This document shows, piece after piece, positions 56,371 to 64,000 of a DNA stretch of 64,000 bases (positions are counted from its first letter, which is position 1; each line of letters starts with the position of its first letter). The stretch is from positions 62,001-126,000 of the forward strand of contig JAPWAE010000002.1 in the NCBI GenBank assembly GCA_041432705.1. Direction: 5' to 3'. The stretch comes from Pauljensenia sp018375675 (GTDB lineage: Bacteria > Actinomycetota > Actinomycetes > Actinomycetales > Actinomycetaceae). The notes under the pieces are model-generated. The model was not told the origin of the DNA, made no database searches, and saw only the letters and a program-made list of their open reading frames with translations. Position numbers and translations under genes: made by a program.

Positions 56371-57116
56371 GGCCGAGCCAAGGTCATCAAACCGCAGCCG
56401 TAGGCCTTCCCTCGGCCGATTCCATGAGTGAGGACTCTGCGCAGAGCATCGGGATCCGTCACCTCGAGGACGCCCTCGAAGGTAGCGACCCCGAGGGTCA
56501 CGCGACGCTCCCCACGCTTAAACTCAGCGATACTGCGTTCAACACCGTTGATCAGCAGATTCGCACCGTCGACACGTTGCCCGTCGCTGTCCTCGAGAAC
56601 CGGCAGGTCACCACCAAGCTCAGCGGAGGTGAGCACCCTGAACCCGCATTTCTCAGCGCGTTCAAGGACCCACTGCGTCTGCTGATCCTGCGTGACGTGA
56701 GCGAGAACCTTCTTGCGTCCCCGCGCATTGACCTGGCTGCCCTCCCGGAACGTCGGGTTGACGCACAGGCGAAAACTCCACCTCTGCCCAGCCGACAGCC
56801 CCTCAAGGAAGGTGCTCATGCCGCGGATAACAACCCCTCCCTCTCCCTTGTAGCCGGCCTCCTCGACGATGTGCGAGGGATCCGGAGCAACCGGGCTCGA
56901 GATATAGAGAGCACACGAAGGACTCCCCTGACGAGGAGCAGCTCCTCGAACGGCCGGCGGACGGTCCAAGCGCCAGAGAACCCGCGGAGCGCCGGGATCA
57001 TCCAGCACGCCCGGAGGGAAGCAATTCAGCACAGCCGCGTGCAGCATCTGCCGACTGCGCATGAGCTGCTTCGCCGCACGACGGTGCGGGTTGAGGTAGA
57101 TGCGTGTCAGATACAT
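56367..57116 (-). CDS. cas6e: CRISPR RNA endoribonuclease Cas6e
   Basis: This 249-residue RAMP protein cuts the array transcript inside each repeat, leaving an eight-base 5' handle. MYLTRIYLNPHRRAAKQLMR opens it, and the His in RQMLHAAVLNCFP near residue 26 is the expected catalytic base. The C-terminal glycine-rich loop is GIGRGKAYGCGLMTLA. In the surveillance complex it stays on the 3' hairpin. It overlaps cas5e by one base and cas1 by four. Confidence 0.96.
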   Translation of the reverse strand: MYLTRIYLNPHRRAAKQLMRSRQMLHAAVLNCFPPGVLDDPGAPRVLWRLDRPPAVRGAAPRQGSPSCALYISSPVAPDPSHIVEEAGYKGEGGVVIRGMSTFLEGLSAGQRWSFRLCVNPTFREGSQVNARGRKKVLAHVTQDQQTQWVLERAEKCGFRVLTSAELGGDLPVLEDSDGQRVDGANLLINGVERSIAEFKRGERRVTLGVATFEGVLEVTDPDALRRVLTHGIGRGKAYGCGLMTLARP

Positions 57117-57844
57117 CAGAGCACCTCCATCGGATCATGCACGAGGCCGGGGTGGGCCTGCGGCTTCGTCTCCACGTACTGCGGATTCTCCAGGTCGATA
57201 TATGTCTCCTCGACGGTACGCAGGGTGTACTTGCGATTCTCCGAGTCGAAACTGATCGGCATGTCCTGAAGCGTCTGCTGGGAGGTTTTCTCCACCTGAG
57301 GCGGAATAATCCCCAGATCAGCGACGACTCGCGTCCGAACGACATGATCGTGACGCTGCTTCTTCTGGTAGTACGCCGAGGCCATCCATGGAGTTTCGCG
57401 CAGAGCGTCCCACGCGCTGCCCTCGCGGACAGCGAGGCGCAACGGCAGGGTCGGAGGGCACGAGCGGCGGCCGAGGTAGAGTGGAAACATCGGGCGAACA
57501 ATTGCCTGCGCGAGTGCATCAATCATGTCGTCGGGCCCCTCGATGAAGGCTCCGAACGCAGCATCCGCCCGGTAGAAACGACGAGAGAGAGGCATCGACG
57601 TATCACCCCTATGCGCCGTGTGGAAGTCGTGGAGCAACTGCCCCGGTTGATCAACTCGAACGGCGACGCTCAGCTCAGCCAGGTCCTCGATGGGATCACT
57701 GCGCCTACGCCCCTGTGCCGCACCGAGCAGACCGACCAGCGCGCTTTTCGTGGGAAAAGCCTCTGTCGACCTGCGCGTGAATCGGCTGTCCGCGCCCCAC
57801 GATTGCATGGGACCCGCCAGCCTCAAGACGAGCACCGCACTCAT
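57116..57844 (-). CDS. cas5e: Cascade subunit Cas5e
   Basis: This 242-residue RAMP protein binds the 5' handle of the crRNA. It begins VLVLRLAGPMQSWGADSRF and continues RRSTEAFPTKSALVGLLGAAQGRRR, both hallmarks of Cas5e. It overlaps cas7e by four bases. Confidence 0.96.
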   Translation of the reverse strand: MSAVLVLRLAGPMQSWGADSRFTRRSTEAFPTKSALVGLLGAAQGRRRSDPIEDLAELSVAVRVDQPGQLLHDFHTAHRGDTSMPLSRRFYRADAAFGAFIEGPDDMIDALAQAIVRPMFPLYLGRRSCPPTLPLRLAVREGSAWDALRETPWMASAYYQKKQRHDHVVRTRVVADLGIIPPQVEKTSQQTLQDMPISFDSENRKYTLRTVEETYIDLENPQYVETKPQAHPGLVHDPMEVL

Positions 57845-58965
57845 CGCGTGCCTCGCACCGCTTCCGCTGCGGTTTCACCGAGGGACGCCAGGCGTACCTG
57901 CTTGCCGAGCTCCGAGAAGCTCTCGCCACGAGGCGTCGTCCACGACACGAGAGACTCGACGGCTTCCAGACCAGTCAGCTCGCGGAGTCGTGCCTCAAAC
58001 TCCACGAAGCGCTTAATGGCGGGTTCTGCGAAGCCGCGCTGCCCCGCGACGATCGGCTCCTCGAAAGCGCCACTCATATTGATCGGCTGGTCATTACGAA
58101 CCTGAACCAGAACGGCATCCGGCAGCGTGCGGTTCGCGAAAGTCGTCACCTTTCCGGTCGGCATCGAGCGGACGAAGCTATCCACGAAGAGTTCGACGGC
58201 GCGATCCGCAACTGCATCGTCGCCCAGGTTTTCACGCAGCAGGTCGACGTTGATCGTCGCGTAGCGGTACACCGTCGCGGACGCGAACTCGATCGTGCCG
58301 ATCATTCCCGCACCCTCGTCGGCCTCGTCATTGCGCTTCTTCTCGTCGTCGACGGCCGTGTAGTAGTCGTACTCGTGCTCGACCGCGCCGACACCAATCG
58401 CGTGGGCAACCTGGCATGCGGCATCGACGTTTAGCGCATTAGGTTCGGCAACCATGCGACCAAACAGAGCAATATCGATCGAGTGATCCGTATCCACGAG
58501 GCTGCGCGGCTTCAATTCCTTGAATGCGGCAGCAGGATCATCCTCGTGAGCGATCGAAATCAGCGCATCTGCGACATGCTCAATCTGCTTCGCCGACAGG
58601 AACACGAGGAATCCAGATTCCTTCAACTCCTTGTCACTCTTATTCCCACGAGGTTCAGCGAGCTTGAAACCGATGGCCTTCAGACCCATCTCGGCAAGCT
58701 CGATCGATTCAGCCTCGAGGTCGGGATGCTTCTCGGTGATCGTGCGTGCAACCAGCTCGACGATCTTCTTCGTGCGTACGCCATAGTTTCCGTCGGCGAT
58801 CTTCCCCTCGAAGTCCTGACGCGTCGCGCGCTTGATGGCCTGCGACGAAATGCGCATACGCTGGACACCACCGAAAGTTGCACTCTTAGGCGCGCCGGTG
58901 TCGTCCCGGTTCGGGTTCGAGGGAGGGAGGGTCTGCAGGACGTGGATATCAACGAAGACGGACAT
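57841..58965 (-). CDS. cas7e: Cascade backbone subunit Cas7e (Cse4)
   Basis: This 374-residue protein forms the six-copy backbone along the spacer RNA. It begins MSVFVDIHVLQTLPPSNPNR and continues FGGVQRMRISSQAIKRATR, the signature of type I-E Cas7. GAAAGG lies seven bases before the ATG at 58965, so the ATG five codons upstream is not used. It follows cse2 by 48 bases, the largest gap in the operon. Confidence 0.97.
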   Translation of the reverse strand: MSVFVDIHVLQTLPPSNPNRDDTGAPKSATFGGVQRMRISSQAIKRATRQDFEGKIADGNYGVRTKKIVELVARTITEKHPDLEAESIELAEMGLKAIGFKLAEPRGNKSDKELKESGFLVFLSAKQIEHVADALISIAHEDDPAAAFKELKPRSLVDTDHSIDIALFGRMVAEPNALNVDAACQVAHAIGVGAVEHEYDYYTAVDDEKKRNDEADEGAGMIGTIEFASATVYRYATINVDLLRENLGDDAVADRAVELFVDSFVRSMPTGKVTTFANRTLPDAVLVQVRNDQPINMSGAFEEPIVAGQRGFAEPAIKRFVEFEARLRELTGLEAVESLVSWTTPRGESFSELGKQVRLASLGETAAEAVRGTR

Positions 58966-59013
58966 TGTCTTACCTTTCACTGATGAAGCTTGATTGATTG
59001 TGGAACCCCGACA

Positions 59014-59664
59014 TCATTCGTCGGAGGTGGCATCGGAGTGGATAGTTTCAGCGGGGCGAGCAAACTGACGCCCCCAGTTGCGCATGACGGACGTGCGGTG
59101 ACGCGGGTCCTGCCACGTGAAGAGATCCGCCGCAAGCTGCGCGTAATCGCAGGGAATCTCGGCGGCTTCGAGCTGAGAGATGAGCGAACGCAGATGCACG
59201 AGAAGTCCCTCAAACGTCGGCGATTGAACAGCCGCCGAAAAACGCCGATAAATCGGAGTCTCCTCGGCACGCTTGTCGCCGCGCTGCCCCTCAGCCACGA
59301 CTCGGACTGCGGACGCGAAGCTGCGCGGGCGGTCCGACGTGTCGTGCATGGGTCTCGCGTTCGATCCCTGGTGGAGAGCCCAGAGCGTGAGAGCCCCATG
59401 GACGGCCTTCTCGCCTCTGGTCGGATCATCGCCCAGATATCCCGGGCGTTCATCGAGCGTCAGGTCCCACAGCTCGGGCACCGATCCGGCCTCCTGAGAA
59501 AGCGCTCCCCGCAGCTGCGCCCGAAGGGCACGGGCCGAAGGAGTCTCCTTCCAGAGGCGATTCACGATCAGCCCACCGACGCGTCCATACACTGCGCGCC
59601 GTGTCGACAAACCTTTCGCAGCGCCATCCGGAGGGGTCTCCGGAGCAGCATCATTGCTGGTCAT
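59014..59664 (-). CDS. cse2: Cascade small subunit Cse2 (Cas11e)
   Basis: This 216-residue helical protein is the small subunit that stabilises the target-bound complex. Matching parts are ALTLWALHQGS near residue 90, FASAVRVVAEGQ, and the basic RFSAAVQSPTFEGLLVHLRSLISQLEAA and YAQLAADLFTWQDPRHR near the end. Its ATG overlaps the cse1 stop. Confidence 0.93.
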   Translation of the reverse strand: MTSNDAAPETPPDGAAKGLSTRRAVYGRVGGLIVNRLWKETPSARALRAQLRGALSQEAGSVPELWDLTLDERPGYLGDDPTRGEKAVHGALTLWALHQGSNARPMHDTSDRPRSFASAVRVVAEGQRGDKRAEETPIYRRFSAAVQSPTFEGLLVHLRSLISQLEAAEIPCDYAQLAADLFTWQDPRHRTSVMRNWGRQFARPAETIHSDATSDE

Positions 59665-61340
59665 TTCGTTCCTTCCTGATTGGTGTTATGCACCGGGAGA
59701 AGCTCACTGAGCCGCGCCCGGAAACAGTTTTCGGCGATGCCGACGCTCATGTATCGATTGCCGACTTTTCGGCCGATGATTGCCGACGACGAGGCGCCCC
59801 TCACCAGTTCAGCCTGAATGTCAAGGGCGTGCTGACGCAGAGAGCGCTCCCACCGTCGCCCGGCGTCCCGCGCGCCTTCGCGCCCATCAACCTGGGTAAG
59901 CCAGGCCCGGAAATCGGTGTCGACTGCAGAGAAGAAAAGTTCCTTGGCTCGATCTCTGGCCCCTTCACCGGCACTGTCTCCGCTCTCGCCCGCGGCACGC
60001 GCAAGGTTCGCCGCTAGATTCCCCACGTGTCTTGCAATCTCTTCGGTGAGGCGAACCTGCCGGTCGATCTCAGCGGACAGATCCTCACGTTCAACTCGCA
60101 TGACAGCAACCGACACAGTCAGCTCATCCGAGTAGATATCCTCGAACGTTGATTCCTGCGATCCGTATGTAACCCCTACAGCCTGAATCCGCATCACCTT
60201 GGGATAAGTGGTCTGGATTAAGGCATTGTCGAGCTGATAGTGGAAGGACAGCGTCGCAGACGGGAGAAACTCACGCTTGGCCTGTTTGTCAGCACCCTGC
60301 ACGGTTGCCGCAGTGGGTAGGGTGCCGGGAAGGTTGCGCCAAAGCGCTCGACCCGCCTCGAATTTACGAGGCATGTAGACGTCGGTCTTGAACTTCTTCG
60401 ATTGCGGGGTTGAGTAACGCCATAAACTCTGAGGTTCATACAACCGCATCTCCTGGGGGGCTAGCTTGTCTCCTTGACACACAAGAACACGTTGAACTCC
60501 CGCAGAATCACCATAGAGACGTACCCTGCGAGAGTGCCACGTCAGCAGCCGTGGAATACTCAAACCCTCCGGTTGAGGATTCCCGTTCTTACCCAGCAGA
60601 GAATAGTCTTTCCTCGCCGCCGTCTCCGGCTCCTCCAACTCCCAGCTACACGATGCCCAGGACGACGAGTAATCTCCCCCTTGCAGCTCAGCAGTATCAG
60701 TAGGAATCAGATTGAGGACCAGGGTCTCATCCAGGTCGTTTCCTTTAAGCCACACAAGTCCGAGCTGGCCACACCATGAGGGGCCTATACCAAATCCCTT
60801 GCCATCCTTAACCTGCGTATCTCCGACCGCACCAGAGTGAATACCGGCGATATCATACGCCTGAACGTGAACCAGCCAACGTGCTGCATCCGCTGCTTCC
60901 AGTCGCCTTAAGCCAGCACCTTGACGAGTCGAAAACAGGCGCTTATCTTCTTTAGGAACGCTAGCAATAATGTCCTCGAGCGTTTTCGTCTCGTCCTTTG
61001 CAGTACGCAGATCCGCGACCTGCATAAAGGGGAATCGCCCGCCGAACAGGAAGAAGCGGTCTCTCCACCGTTCGAGATACTCGATCATCTGTTCCGTCGG
61101 AGCGCCTTCGTCCCACTGCCTGACCCAGTCGCGTGCATCACGCGGTGTGGCCACGCGATATGCAATCGCCAGGATCAATCGCTGAATCGCGATGCTCTGC
61201 GTGGGTAGCTCACACGCTAGGTCCGCGATATCGGTCGTGCGCCGGAGTAGTTCCAGCAGGCCGACATCGGTGATGGTCCCATCGACAAGCCGCACGGGTA
61301 TCCACGGCTCATCGAGTAGGTTGTACTCAGGGTTCTTCAT
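59661..61340 (-). CDS. cse1: Cascade large subunit Cse1 (Cas8e)
   Basis: This 559-residue protein recognises the PAM and recruits Cas3. It opens MKNPEYNLLDEPWIPVRLVD, a strong Cse1 signature, and later has FFLFGGRFPFMQVADLR and LLTWHSRRVRLYGD. I start it at the ATG at 61340, which overlaps the cas3 stop (ATGA); the frame upstream of it lies inside cas3. Confidence 0.96.
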   Translation of the reverse strand: MKNPEYNLLDEPWIPVRLVDGTITDVGLLELLRRTTDIADLACELPTQSIAIQRLILAIAYRVATPRDARDWVRQWDEGAPTEQMIEYLERWRDRFFLFGGRFPFMQVADLRTAKDETKTLEDIIASVPKEDKRLFSTRQGAGLRRLEAADAARWLVHVQAYDIAGIHSGAVGDTQVKDGKGFGIGPSWCGQLGLVWLKGNDLDETLVLNLIPTDTAELQGGDYSSSWASCSWELEEPETAARKDYSLLGKNGNPQPEGLSIPRLLTWHSRRVRLYGDSAGVQRVLVCQGDKLAPQEMRLYEPQSLWRYSTPQSKKFKTDVYMPRKFEAGRALWRNLPGTLPTAATVQGADKQAKREFLPSATLSFHYQLDNALIQTTYPKVMRIQAVGVTYGSQESTFEDIYSDELTVSVAVMRVEREDLSAEIDRQVRLTEEIARHVGNLAANLARAAGESGDSAGEGARDRAKELFFSAVDTDFRAWLTQVDGREGARDAGRRWERSLRQHALDIQAELVRGASSSAIIGRKVGNRYMSVGIAENCFRARLSELLPVHNTNQEGTK

Positions 61341-64000
61341 TGACCCTGCACCTCCATTCCTCTTTCGAGAGAGTATGTGAATGTGTGTCCGCACAGGTCG
61401 CGCGTGAGGCGCTCCCCGTCGGGAGTTTTGTACATCGCGAGGATCAGTTCCCCCGCCAGGAACGGGTGCTCGCGACACGACCATTCCGCCGTGATGGGAT
61501 CATCCCAGATAGCACCTGCAACTGCGTCCACCGCCTCGTCGATGCTCTGCCCGCGAGCGCGCAATGCCCACGGAGGCAGGGAAATGCTCCACGAGCAGAT
61601 GTCGGCGATACGCCCTCGAGCGTTGTATTCACCGACTGCAAGAGGCGTGTCGTCTTCTGGCGCCCCGCTGATAGGGGGAGCCACTGGTACGTTGCCCAGC
61701 TCGGGGTCCAGAGCGACGATGAGGACAGGGATCTGGTCTTCACCGTCACGCACGGCAGCGCGGGCCACGGCGACTCCCGGCCCCTTTGATTCGTCACCGG
61801 TCGCGGCATTGCCGAGGAATTTCTCTTCGAGTTCGAGGGCCTGCCACGAGGGCGTATTTGCTTCGCCGAGGCACCAGGTTGTCGCTTTCGCTTGTGCTTG
61901 GGCGCGTGCTTTGTCTCGCTTTTCCAACGCAGCATCGAAGGCCTCGTGCCACTGCATAGGACCGACCGGGGTGTCATCGGCGTACGCCAGAGTCGTCAAT
62001 TCCGCGTAGTCCAACGGAGCACGGACGAGTATTTCTCCGCGATCAGCGACAATCCCCAGGGTACGCAGGACGGCGTAGCGCGCGTACACGTAGTCAGTAC
62101 CGCGAGAGTACGCCCACGGAACGGCATTCGTATCTTCAACGATCACGAGGCACCTGGCATCGCGCAGACCGCGTGGGCGCTCGGCTCTGTCGTGCCGATG
62201 GAGTCGCCCAATACGCTGCAGCACGAGGTCCATGGGCGCGGGGTCTGTGAGCATGAGGTCGAAGTCGACGTCGAGGCTTTGCTCGATCACCTGGGTCGCC
62301 ACGACAACGTGCCTGAAAGGACGGCGCTGACTGTCTTTCCCGAAAAGCTCGAGCATCCGGCGATCGCGGGCGGCACGTTCGGCGGCCAGGAAACGCGAAT
62401 GCAGCAGGGTCGACTGCTCACGACCAAACACTGACCTCACGGCCTCGTATGTTTCCTGAGCCTCGCGGACCGTATTGCGAATGACAACGGCGCATCCACC
62501 GTCGGCAAGTTCGCGGTTCAGAAGCTCCGCAATCTCCTGCGGCGAGGTGAGCGAAGTCGGGATGATCCGCTTGGAGACCTCCGCCTCGCCAGCAATTTCA
62601 TGAACGCGCACACCCGTGGCGGACACCGTGGAAATAGCCGGATAACCAATCATACCGTCGACTGACTCAGCCCCCACACCTGACGAACCACGACCTCGGC
62701 GATATGCCTCAAGGAGCGTAGAACGCCGTGCGGGCGGCAGGGTAGCCGACAGCAGAACAACGGGGATCCCGTACATCCCGAGCCATGTGAGGGCGGCTTC
62801 CAGGTACGTCTCCATGTATTCGTCGGCGGCGTGTACCTCATCGATGATGACTACTTTGCCCATGAGCCCGAGGTGGCGCACCAACACGTGGCGCGATTTC
62901 AGGGCTGCAAGCAACACCTGGTCGATCGTGCCGACCACCACCGGCGACAGGGTTGAGCGCCAACGCTGGCCCATCCACCGGCTCGCATGTAGGCCGAGGT
63001 CTTCCTCATCGTCATGCACTTCGAGGGGGCTCTTGCCGCGCTCAAGGAGCTTCGCGAAGGATTCGTTGAGGCTATTTTTTCCATGGGCCAGCTGGATGCC
63101 GAGCTTCTGCGGCTCATCGCCCAGGATGCTCGTCAGCCAGGCGGTGACGCGCTCAAACATCGCGTTCGTCGTGGCTTGAGTGGGCAGCGCGACGAACACT
63201 CCCTGCAGCCCCCGAGCGCGCATCAGAACCTCAGCGGCCGCGAAGGCCAGCTCGGTCTTCCCGGATCCCGGCGGTGCCTCGACGATCATGAGGTCCGGGT
63301 CCTCACGCGTCGCGATCTCAATGGCGGCGCGCTGGGCCTCGGTCGGCCGGTACGAGGCCGGCCACCCAAAACGGTGACGGTAGAAGTATGCGACCTCATC
63401 AGTCGACTTTGCAGGAATACGCAGAGGAGACGGGAAAGCCGCTCGCTTCCAGGCACGCTCGACACGCTCACGCTGCTGGTCTGCGGTGAGCTCGGGGTAT
63501 CCATCAATCGACAGCTTTCCAGTCTCACCAACCGGTCGGGGCCGCAGCGGGAAGTAATCCTCATTGGAAGCGAGCCAGTCCGCGATCACAAGGGCCGAGG
63601 CGTAGGCGGATGCCACCGCGATGGGCAGCTCCGGCAGGGCAGTTCCGGGTGCGATGAGCGGGAAACCGCTGCGCACAGCCATCCACCGAAGAATTTCCGA
63701 GCGTGCCTGACCCCAAAGGGGATCATCCTCGCGCGAACCTTCTTGCGTCCTGTACTGCTGTCGTGCAACGTACACGGCACCCGCATCCGGGTATCGACCA
63801 TGGTGGACCCCAACGAGGATCGCCCATTGGAGGGCCCGCGATCCATCACCCTGCCCTTCAGCTACTTCCTCCTGAAGCGCAAACTGACTGACGAGGCCAT
63901 GGGGAAGAAAGGAACGCTCCGGGTAGTCGCGCTTACGAAGGACACCAAGGCCCTGGAGCCGGATCAGCTCCGCCAAGTCTTGGCGCTGACAGGCGAACTG
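61337..64000 (-). CDS. cas3: CRISPR-associated nuclease/helicase Cas3, 5' truncated
   Basis: The frame is open to the window edge, so at least 888 residues lie inside it and the N-terminus is missing. The present part starts in the HD nuclease domain, with LVGVHHGRYPDAG, a metal-site motif. The superfamily 2 helicase follows: Walker A EAPPGSGKTELAFAAAEVL, the DEVH box VIIDEVHAADEYMETYLEA, SATLPPARRSTLLEAYR, and TQVIEQSLDVDFDLMLTDPA with QRIGRLHRHDR. Cas3 is recruited by target-bound Cascade and degrades the foreign strand. A TTG at 63976 could be mistaken for a start. It is the first gene of the operon seen here. Confidence 0.96.
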   Translation of the reverse strand, partial: QFACQRQDLAELIRLQGLGVLRKRDYPERSFLPHGLVSQFALQEEVAEGQGDGSRALQWAILVGVHHGRYPDAGAVYVARQQYRTQEGSREDDPLWGQARSEILRWMAVRSGFPLIAPGTALPELPIAVASAYASALVIADWLASNEDYFPLRPRPVGETGKLSIDGYPELTADQQRERVERAWKRAAFPSPLRIPAKSTDEVAYFYRHRFGWPASYRPTEAQRAAIEIATREDPDLMIVEAPPGSGKTELAFAAAEVLMRARGLQGVFVALPTQATTNAMFERVTAWLTSILGDEPQKLGIQLAHGKNSLNESFAKLLERGKSPLEVHDDEEDLGLHASRWMGQRWRSTLSPVVVGTIDQVLLAALKSRHVLVRHLGLMGKVVIIDEVHAADEYMETYLEAALTWLGMYGIPVVLLSATLPPARRSTLLEAYRRGRGSSGVGAESVDGMIGYPAISTVSATGVRVHEIAGEAEVSKRIIPTSLTSPQEIAELLNRELADGGCAVVIRNTVREAQETYEAVRSVFGREQSTLLHSRFLAAERAARDRRMLELFGKDSQRRPFRHVVVATQVIEQSLDVDFDLMLTDPAPMDLVLQRIGRLHRHDRAERPRGLRDARCLVIVEDTNAVPWAYSRGTDYVYARYAVLRTLGIVADRGEILVRAPLDYAELTTLAYADDTPVGPMQWHEAFDAALEKRDKARAQAQAKATTWCLGEANTPSWQALELEEKFLGNAATGDESKGPGVAVARAAVRDGEDQIPVLIVALDPELGNVPVAPPISGAPEDDTPLAVGEYNARGRIADICSWSISLPPWALRARGQSIDEAVDAVAGAIWDDPITAEWSCREHPFLAGELILAMYKTPDGERLTRDLCGHTFTYSLERGMEVQGQ

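Overview
The window is about 64 kb of high-GC bacterial DNA. Gene content and codon use point to an actinomycete of the Actinomyces/Schaalia type. Signs of this are the DUF4921 and DUF4235 families, a purS-purQ-purL run with a sterol-carrier gene nearby, GTP-dependent PEP carboxykinase, a MoxR/VWA cluster, a sortase-type surface protein and a large type I-E CRISPR-Cas locus. Assignment to a genus is inference; no rRNA is present.

Layout. 1-6.1 kb: an aldo/keto reductase cut by the window edge, a DUF4921 protein, a ThiB-like binding lipoprotein, small conserved genes and a phosphatidylcholine synthase. 6.1-7.7 kb: a gene-free island packed with short direct and inverted repeat clusters. 7.7-13.6 kb: purine biosynthesis (purD, purC, purS, purQ, purL), all on the minus strand. 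13.6-19.1 kb: a tightly overlapping six-gene MoxR-DUF58-VWA-TPR operon. 19.3-25.9 kb: pckG, a DUF47-Pit phosphate transport pair with a lipoprotein, and a MutT1-like Nudix protein. 25.9-36.2 kb: tRNA-Lys followed by five co-directional genes built from repeated ADP-ribosylglycohydrolase and PfkB-kinase modules, most with eroded active sites. 36.3-43.8 kb: an MFS exporter, two EamA transporters, msrB and a MscS-type channel with a very long acidic and then lysine/alanine-rich tail. 44.0-46.4 kb: tRNA-Glu, tRNA-Asp, tRNA-Phe with a strong terminator, then a cell-wall-anchored protein. 46.7-64 kb: a decayed coding remnant, a tandem pair of small-RNA genes between CRISPR-repeat-like sequences, a CRISPR array of 122 repeats, and the complete cas2-cas1-cas6e-cas5e-cas7e-cse2-cse1 set with cas3 running off the right edge.

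The CRISPR locus reads on the minus strand: cas3 to cas2, then array, so the newest spacers should be near 55.0 kb and the oldest near 47.6 kb. The old end carries variant repeats, and beyond it lie two copies of a 302-303 bp unit. Each unit has a degenerate repeat that can still form a hairpin, a consensus-like promoter, a structured RNA of about 165 nt on the plus strand, and an intrinsic terminator. This pair of RNA genes and the ADP-ribosylglycohydrolase/PfkB module array are the two strongest candidates for undescribed systems here.

Many genes lack a ribosome binding site and instead show a -10-like hexamer six or seven bases before the start codon, so leaderless transcription appears common in this organism.
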